In this document: piece by piece, positions 21,129 through 26,093 of the stretch
Position numbering within the stretch: the stretch's first letter is position 1
How the letters are laid out: every line of letters starts with the position of its first letter
Assembly: GCA_900762015.1 (NCBI GenBank)
Contig: CAAFEX010000079.1
Span: forward strand, 1-26,093
DNA: 26,093 nt
DNA from: an uncultured Collinsella sp.
Lineage (GTDB): Bacteria > Actinomycetota > Coriobacteriia > Coriobacteriales > Coriobacteriaceae
Reading direction: 5' to 3'
Made by a program: the position numbers and the translations under genes
Notes under the pieces: model-generated
Databases searched by the model: none
Told to the model about the DNA's origin: nothing
The model's input: only the letters and a program-made list of their open reading frames with translations

Positions 21129-23318
21129 CTAGATTAATTTAGTACTCTCCAGCTTTTCGATGATCCAGTCGTTAGCTTTGATAACCGGACGGCGGAAGAC
21201 GACGCCCAGGGCCAGCGACGGAATCAGGTAGCTCGCCAAGATACCCAGCTCAATCCAGTACTCCATATGGTAGGCACCGGCCATGGCGGCGTGCATGGCG
21301 TTGATGCCGTGAGTAAACGGCAGGAACGGGTAGATCGCCTGGAACACGGGGCCGGTCATCTCGATGGGGAACGTACCGCCCGAACCGCCGACCTGCATGA
21401 CCAGCAGCACGACGGCGAGGGCCTTGCCGATATCTCCAAACGATACCGTAAGCGTGTAGACGATATTGGAGAACACTAGACTCGCGACCCAGCCCGCCAG
21501 CACAAACTGCAGGGGATTGTCGCACTGGATGCCAAAGAACAGAATGTCGCCCGCGCACACGAGCGTTGCCTGCAGCAGAGCCAGACCGCCAAAGAACAGG
21601 TAGCGACCCAGGTAGATCTCGTGCAGGCGCACGGGGATGAGCTCGTTGATAAGCTCATCGTCAACCGAAACCTTCATCATGGCCGCCAGTACGATCGAGC
21701 CGACCCATAGCGACAGAATCGTGTAGAACGGCGCCATAGCCGAGCCGTAGTTGCGGATCGGATAGACCGGCTTGCGATCGAGCGCAACGGGGCCGGAAAG
21801 CGACACGGCGAGGCCCTCGGGGTCGCTGCCAATCATTGTCTTAATCATGGCCAGGTCACCCGAGATCAGAGCGCTATCAAGCTCGTCCTTAAAGGCACTG
21901 ATCTTGTCCGACGCCTCGCCCAGCTGATTGGAAGCCTTGTTGACCAGCTTTGCAGCCTTGGAGAGACCCTTCGCGAGCGAACCAGAGGCGTCGGTCAGAC
22001 CGCTCACGGCGCTATCCAAGTCACCCGAGATACCGTTCAGGGAATCCAGAACGCCCGAAATGGTCTTCTTGAGCTCCTTGGCCTTAACCGAGAACGTAGA
22101 ATCGTAGTCGGACTTGGCACCCGAGATACCCGCCTTGGCATCGGCGATGGCCTGGTCGACCTCGGCACGCGAATTGTTGACCTCCGCCATGCTGCCCGAA
22201 AGGGACTTTGCGGTCGCCGTCAGGTCCTTCGCATTGTTACGGTACTCCGCGGCAATTCTGCCCAGCGACGTCGCAGCGGACTTGAGGCCGTCTTTGAGCT
22301 TGTCATCACTCACCTGGTCGGCAAGGTTGCGGAGCCGATCGGCCATCGCATCGATATCGTCAGCACGCGTATTGAGCGCCGCTGCGGCTTCGTTGAGCTG
22401 AGACACCGTAAGGTCAACATGCTGATTCGCGGCATCGAATGCCTTCGCAAGCTCGGCGGACACGTTGTCGAACGAGCCCGCGCTTCCGTCAATCGCCGCG
22501 TCAACGGCATCGCTGGCGGCCTTGAGCGCTTCCTTGGAATCATTGATTCCGTTCTTGGCGTGCTCCATCAGCTGCTTCGTCGACTCATCAACGGTGCCCG
22601 TCTGCTTGAGCATGCCACCCGCCGATGTCAACGAATCGGACGTAGAGCTCAAAATGCCCGCGAGTGACGTCGCGCTCGCCTGAACGTCCTGCAGGTCCTC
22701 GACCGAATCGCCCAGTGTAGAGGACAGATTGGCGATAAAGTTGCTCACCTGGTCGGTGCTCATATAGTCGAGCAGGCTGGACACGGTCTTAAGGCCGATA
22801 GTCGTAATGGTCTTGGTAAAGGTCTCGTTGACCTGGCTCTGGACGGCGCTCGAGCCCTTCTCGGTCACGATCTGTGCGATGGCGTTGGCCTTCTGGTTCT
22901 CATAGAACTCGATATCGGCGTGCTTCACGTCGGTCGAGAAGAGCGTCATCATGTCTGCGCTAAAACTTTTAGGGATAACAACGGCCGCATAGTATGCGCC
23001 CGACTTAACGCCCTCAATCGCCTTATCGCGGTCGTTGAGGACGACCCAGTCGAAGTTCTCGTTGCCGCGCAGGGTGGCGGTTACGTTTTCGCCCACGTTG
23101 ACCTCGACGGGAATCAGATCGCTCTCGTAGCCCTCGTCAGTGTTGACCACTGCAATTTTAAGGTTGCCGGTATTGCCGTAGGGATCCCAGCTTCCGGCGA
23201 TGTTAAACCACGCGTACAGGCACGGCACGATGATCAGGCCCATCACAACAACCAAGCCGATCACGGAGCGGGACACGTTTTGGACATCGCGCTTAAACAG
23301 GTGCAGGATGTTTTTCAT
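21129..23318 (-). CDS. YhgE/Pip-type membrane protein (second gene of pair)
   Basis: A 729-residue protein of the YhgE/phage infection protein (Pip) family, which has an ABC-2-like membrane domain. One N-terminal helix (about 17-37, SVIGLVVVMGLIIVPCLYAWF) leads to the family block NIAGSWDPYGNTGNLKIAVVNTDEG. Residues about 130-500 are a long Ser/Ala/Asp/Lys-rich helical stalk, likely coiled coil and outside the membrane. About six helices follow (525-720), with the signature GGTFPIEMTGPVFQAIYPFLPFTHGINAMHAA. The ATG directly follows the TAA of the upstream gene, with GGAGGTGAGG inside that gene, so the two are translationally coupled. In Lactococcus, Pip is a phage receptor; the cellular role is not settled, and export of surface factors is proposed. 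Confidence 0.9.
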   Translation of the reverse strand: MKNILHLFKRDVQNVSRSVIGLVVVMGLIIVPCLYAWFNIAGSWDPYGNTGNLKIAVVNTDEGYESDLIPVEVNVGENVTATLRGNENFDWVVLNDRDKAIEGVKSGAYYAAVVIPKSFSADMMTLFSTDVKHADIEFYENQKANAIAQIVTEKGSSAVQSQVNETFTKTITTIGLKTVSSLLDYMSTDQVSNFIANLSSTLGDSVEDLQDVQASATSLAGILSSTSDSLTSAGGMLKQTGTVDESTKQLMEHAKNGINDSKEALKAASDAVDAAIDGSAGSFDNVSAELAKAFDAANQHVDLTVSQLNEAAAALNTRADDIDAMADRLRNLADQVSDDKLKDGLKSAATSLGRIAAEYRNNAKDLTATAKSLSGSMAEVNNSRAEVDQAIADAKAGISGAKSDYDSTFSVKAKELKKTISGVLDSLNGISGDLDSAVSGLTDASGSLAKGLSKAAKLVNKASNQLGEASDKISAFKDELDSALISGDLAMIKTMIGSDPEGLAVSLSGPVALDRKPVYPIRNYGSAMAPFYTILSLWVGSIVLAAMMKVSVDDELINELIPVRLHEIYLGRYLFFGGLALLQATLVCAGDILFFGIQCDNPLQFVLAGWVASLVFSNIVYTLTVSFGDIGKALAVVLLVMQVGGSGGTFPIEMTGPVFQAIYPFLPFTHGINAMHAAMAGAYHMEYWIELGILASYLIPSLALGVVFRRPVIKANDWIIEKLESTKLI

Positions 23319-26093
23319 TTATGCCTCACCTCCTTTAGAGTGCTTGCCAAGCGGGGTGGTGTCCCCGTCGTTTCCGCTTACGTTGTCAACGTCGTCGACA
23401 TCTTGAGCCTTACGATGCGCACCGATATGCGGCAGACGGCTCGTGGGCTGTTCGCTGTCCTTGGTGCCCCGCTCGCTGGCGTTGAGACCAAACATGCGAC
23501 GGGCAGCAGGGATGGCAGCCGTGTGCTCGCGCATCTCGCGGCGAAGGTCCTCGTCCGAAAGCGCCGAGATACGCATCTGGGTATTGAGGCTCGCACGGAT
23601 GTACTCGATGTTGATGAGCCAGCCACAGATGGCGATAACCGAAATGATCCAGATAACGAGCAGGATAATCTTGCCGTTATTGTCGATATCGAGCACCGTC
23701 GAGAGCACAAAGAGCAGGACCTGCACGCCTACCACGGCAGCAAAACCGCCCTTGATGTAGTACGGGTAGCGATGCTCAAACGCCACGGCATGATCGAGCA
23801 GCTCGCGACGGTACGAATCGGAATCGAGCATGACGCGCATGGCCGTGCGCAGCGAATAGCGCTGGCGCGGCAGGTCGTTGGACTCGCAGATCATGAGGCC
23901 CGTCGTGGAAAGCTGCTTATCAAAGAGCAGGTTAAGGTTGAGCAGCAGCGGACGCAGCTGCAGGCCGATAAAGAGCGCCACGATCAAGAACACGCCCAGA
24001 ATGCACAGGTTGAACAGGTAGTTGAACGAATACATGCCGCCGACCGTCTCGCGCAGCAGATTGATGCCGTAGGTAAAGGGCAGCAGCGGGTGCAGCCACT
24101 GGAAGAAGCCGGGCATCATCTCGATGGGGTACATGCCCGACGAACCCGGGATCTGCACGATGACGAGAATGACGCCGATAGCCTTGCCGATATGCTTAAA
24201 CGTGGTGGACAGCGCATAGATGATATTGACGTAGGTGAACGAAATGGCGATGCCGCCCAGCACGAACAGCAGCGGGCTGACGCACTGCACGCCAATCACC
24301 AGATCGCCTACCGTAACGATGATGGCCTGCAACGCGCCCAGGATCACCAGGAGCAACCAGCGGCCAAAGTAGCCCTGACGCGCGGTAAAGCTGCCGATGC
24401 CTTCGCGATCGACCTCGAGCTTGTAGATGGCGATAAGCACGTAGCCGCCCACCCAAAGCGCCAGGTTGGTATAGAACGGGGCAATGCCCGAGCCGAAGCT
24501 CTTAACCGGATAGATCGACTTGGACGCGAGCTCAACCGGAGATGCCATGAAATCTGCCACGTCATTGACATCGACGCCCATCAGATCGGCCAGCTCGCCC
24601 ATGGACTCGGAGGTCTGCAGCGCCGCGATGTCATTGGCGGCGGTTGCAAGCTTGTCCTGGACCTTGGCAAGCGAGGAATCGGTCTGGGACAGCGTGGTCT
24701 TGGCCTGGCCGAGCGTAGCGCTAAGCTGCGCCAACGTGCCGCGCGCATTTGCAAGTGTAGGTGTCATACCCGAGACGATACCGGTCAGGTCGCCCGAAAC
24801 GGCAGCAAAAGAGTCGAGCGCGCTCGAGGCCTTCGGCAGCGCGTTTTGGCCCAAGTCCGTCTGGGCTTGGCCAAGGTTGGTCGCACCGGTATGAATTGCG
24901 TTATTGATAGCGTCACTGGCACCCGAAACAGCCGCTGCGTCATTCGCCATGGCGCTCGACTGCGCGGACAGACCGTCCTTGATGCTCTGAAGCTTTTCAT
25001 TCTGCTCTCGAAGCAAATCGATGGTCGATACAATGCGCGCGTCAATTTCCTCGGAACCTGTCGACGTGTCATTGGCGAGAATCTCCAAGTGCCCGATAAC
25101 GGCCTTATTGTGGTCGATCGTCGCTTGAAGAGACTCGAGCGAGTTGTCGATACGGGTGGTCGTAGATGTGACCGCGCCCGTCAGCTTGCCGATGGCAGCG
25201 TTCGCAGAGGCCGACGTCTTGGTGAGCGCAAGGCTGCCTTCCGAGAGCGCCTTGGAGAGCGAGGTGATGGAGTTGCCCGCCGTGGTGCGAGCTTCGCTCA
25301 GCAGGTCGTTGCCCTGGGAGATCGCCTGCGTCAGCGACGGTGCCTGGCCTTGCAAGCCGGCAAGTGCCGCATCAGCCGAGGCGATAGCGCCGCTCGTCTT
25401 ATCGATGGCGGCATTCATATCGCCAATCGAATCGCGCACCTCGCCCAAGGTGTCGGACGCCTCGGACACCGAACTTGCCAGCGAGTCCTGAGTCTGGGTT
25501 GCCTTGTCCTTTAAATCGACACCGGCATCCTTGGCGATACCGGCAACAGTCTTGCCTACCGTAGAGACAAATTCCGAGTTGATCTGCTCCTCGATGGTGT
25601 TTGCACCGGTATCGGTAACCTTGGGCGCAATGGCGCTCTTCTTCTCATTGACGTAGTACGTGAGCTTGGGCTGATGGTAGTTGCCGTCGAGCATCGAAAC
25701 CAGGTTATCCGAGAAGTTCTTGGGAATCACGATAGCGGCATAGTACTCGCCGCTCTCGACGCCCTCCTTGGCATCGGCCGTCGAGTCGACGAACGTCCAG
25801 CCCAACTGATGATTCTCCTTGAGCTGGTCGACCACTTTGTCGCCAGCGTTGAGCTCACCCACCAAGTCGTTTTGGGTGCCTCGATCGTTGTTGGCGATAG
25901 CAATCTTGATGCCTTGGGTGTTTCCATACGGATCCCAGTTTGCCACGATGTTATACCAGGCATACAGCGAGGGAATAACGCACACGCCTAGGGTAACCAC
26001 CAGGGCGACGGGGTTCACAAGCAGTCGCTTAATGTCGCGCTTAAATATCGCAAAGGACACCTTTGCATTGGATAGTTTGCTGCCGAGACTCAC
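23319..26093 (-). CDS. YhgE/Pip-type membrane protein with extra C-terminal helices (start at window edge)
   Basis: At least 924 residues; a GTG at 26091-26093 may be the true start or an internal codon, because the window ends there. The layout matches its partner: N-terminal helix (about 26-48), YNIVANWDPYGNTQGIKIAIANNDRGTQNDLVGELNAGD, a long helical stalk with heptad-like Ser/Ala/Asp repeats (about 150-510), and an ABC-2-like block (530-710) with SSGMYPIEMMPGFFQWLHPLLPFTYGINLLRE. It differs by about 210 extra residues after that block: a soluble segment, two more helices (about 785-830) and a charged cytosolic tail rich in Asp and His. It is adjacent to the next gene with no gap. The two probably form a heteromer. 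Confidence 0.88.
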   Translation of the reverse strand: MSLGSKLSNAKVSFAIFKRDIKRLLVNPVALVVTLGVCVIPSLYAWYNIVANWDPYGNTQGIKIAIANNDRGTQNDLVGELNAGDKVVDQLKENHQLGWTFVDSTADAKEGVESGEYYAAIVIPKNFSDNLVSMLDGNYHQPKLTYYVNEKKSAIAPKVTDTGANTIEEQINSEFVSTVGKTVAGIAKDAGVDLKDKATQTQDSLASSVSEASDTLGEVRDSIGDMNAAIDKTSGAIASADAALAGLQGQAPSLTQAISQGNDLLSEARTTAGNSITSLSKALSEGSLALTKTSASANAAIGKLTGAVTSTTTRIDNSLESLQATIDHNKAVIGHLEILANDTSTGSEEIDARIVSTIDLLREQNEKLQSIKDGLSAQSSAMANDAAAVSGASDAINNAIHTGATNLGQAQTDLGQNALPKASSALDSFAAVSGDLTGIVSGMTPTLANARGTLAQLSATLGQAKTTLSQTDSSLAKVQDKLATAANDIAALQTSESMGELADLMGVDVNDVADFMASPVELASKSIYPVKSFGSGIAPFYTNLALWVGGYVLIAIYKLEVDREGIGSFTARQGYFGRWLLLVILGALQAIIVTVGDLVIGVQCVSPLLFVLGGIAISFTYVNIIYALSTTFKHIGKAIGVILVIVQIPGSSGMYPIEMMPGFFQWLHPLLPFTYGINLLRETVGGMYSFNYLFNLCILGVFLIVALFIGLQLRPLLLNLNLLFDKQLSTTGLMICESNDLPRQRYSLRTAMRVMLDSDSYRRELLDHAVAFEHRYPYYIKGGFAAVVGVQVLLFVLSTVLDIDNNGKIILLVIWIISVIAICGWLINIEYIRASLNTQMRISALSDEDLRREMREHTAAIPAARRMFGLNASERGTKDSEQPTSRLPHIGAHRKAQDVDDVDNVSGNDGDTTPLGKHSKGGEA

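Noticed and set aside
22920..25514. 864-codon plus-strand open frame opposite the YhgE pair
   Set aside because: It is a shadow of the two YhgE genes, spans their junction, and gives an Arg/His/Gln-rich product with no recognisable domain.
1..26093. CRISPR array, tRNA or rRNA
   Set aside because: No regularly spaced direct repeats, cloverleaf-like blocks with conserved arms, or rRNA sequence were noticed on reading either strand.

Overview
The window looks like chromosomal DNA from an anaerobic gut Coriobacteriia, most likely Collinsella or a close relative. The basis is high GC, dense short-spaced genes, and the mix of tandem feoA genes with feoB, a Lar nickel-pincer locus, PEP carboxylase, HPr and tandem YhgE/Pip proteins. 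The taxon is inferred from gene content and style, not from a marker gene. Most genes are on the minus strand; serB and the larB-larC-tetR group are on the plus strand.

Layout: 1-78 is the tail of an unrecognised plus-strand frame. 196-1404 is a LacI-family regulator and its terminator. 1502-4976 is the ferrous-iron locus (feoA, feoA, feoB and a separate FeoB-associated Cys-rich membrane protein), with candidate metalloregulator sites sharing the 10-mer AGTTAACCAC. 5025-7291 holds an HPr-like protein with Asp at position 46 and aspS. 7548-8183 is serB. 8192-12899 is a lactate-racemase locus in two convergent halves: larB, a LarC1-only larC and a tetR on plus; larA and a larD/glpF-like channel on minus. 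13021-17658 carries ppc and hisS. 17717-19741 carries an internally deleted MFS transporter and an M20 amidohydrolase. 19775-20789 is an EamA/DMT permease. 21129-26093 is a translationally coupled pair of YhgE/Pip-type membrane proteins.

The strongest unexplained signal is a pair of nested palindromes at 10695-10819 and 13126-13252. Each has a perfect 29-bp outer stem whose sequence is unrelated between the copies. Each encloses a nearly identical core: 12-nt junction motifs, an inner stem that differs by compensatory changes, and an identical cap. The 29-bp limit is bounded by the same unpaired bases in both copies, and both sit exactly 21 nt past the stop codon of a minus-strand gene (larD/glpF and ppc). 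This is a fixed scaffold with a variable, self-complementary 29-mer. Two other very long palindromes follow the M20 gene and the YhgE pair.

How the genes work together: FeoA/FeoB import Fe2+. LarB and LarC start and metallate the nickel pincer cofactor used by LarA, while LarD moves lactate across the membrane; larE is not in the window and LarC lacks its C-terminal domain. The TetR protein, encoded next to larC, is the obvious candidate to act on a 34-bp palindrome at the predicted larB start site. No CRISPR array, tRNA, rRNA or intact transposase gene was seen.
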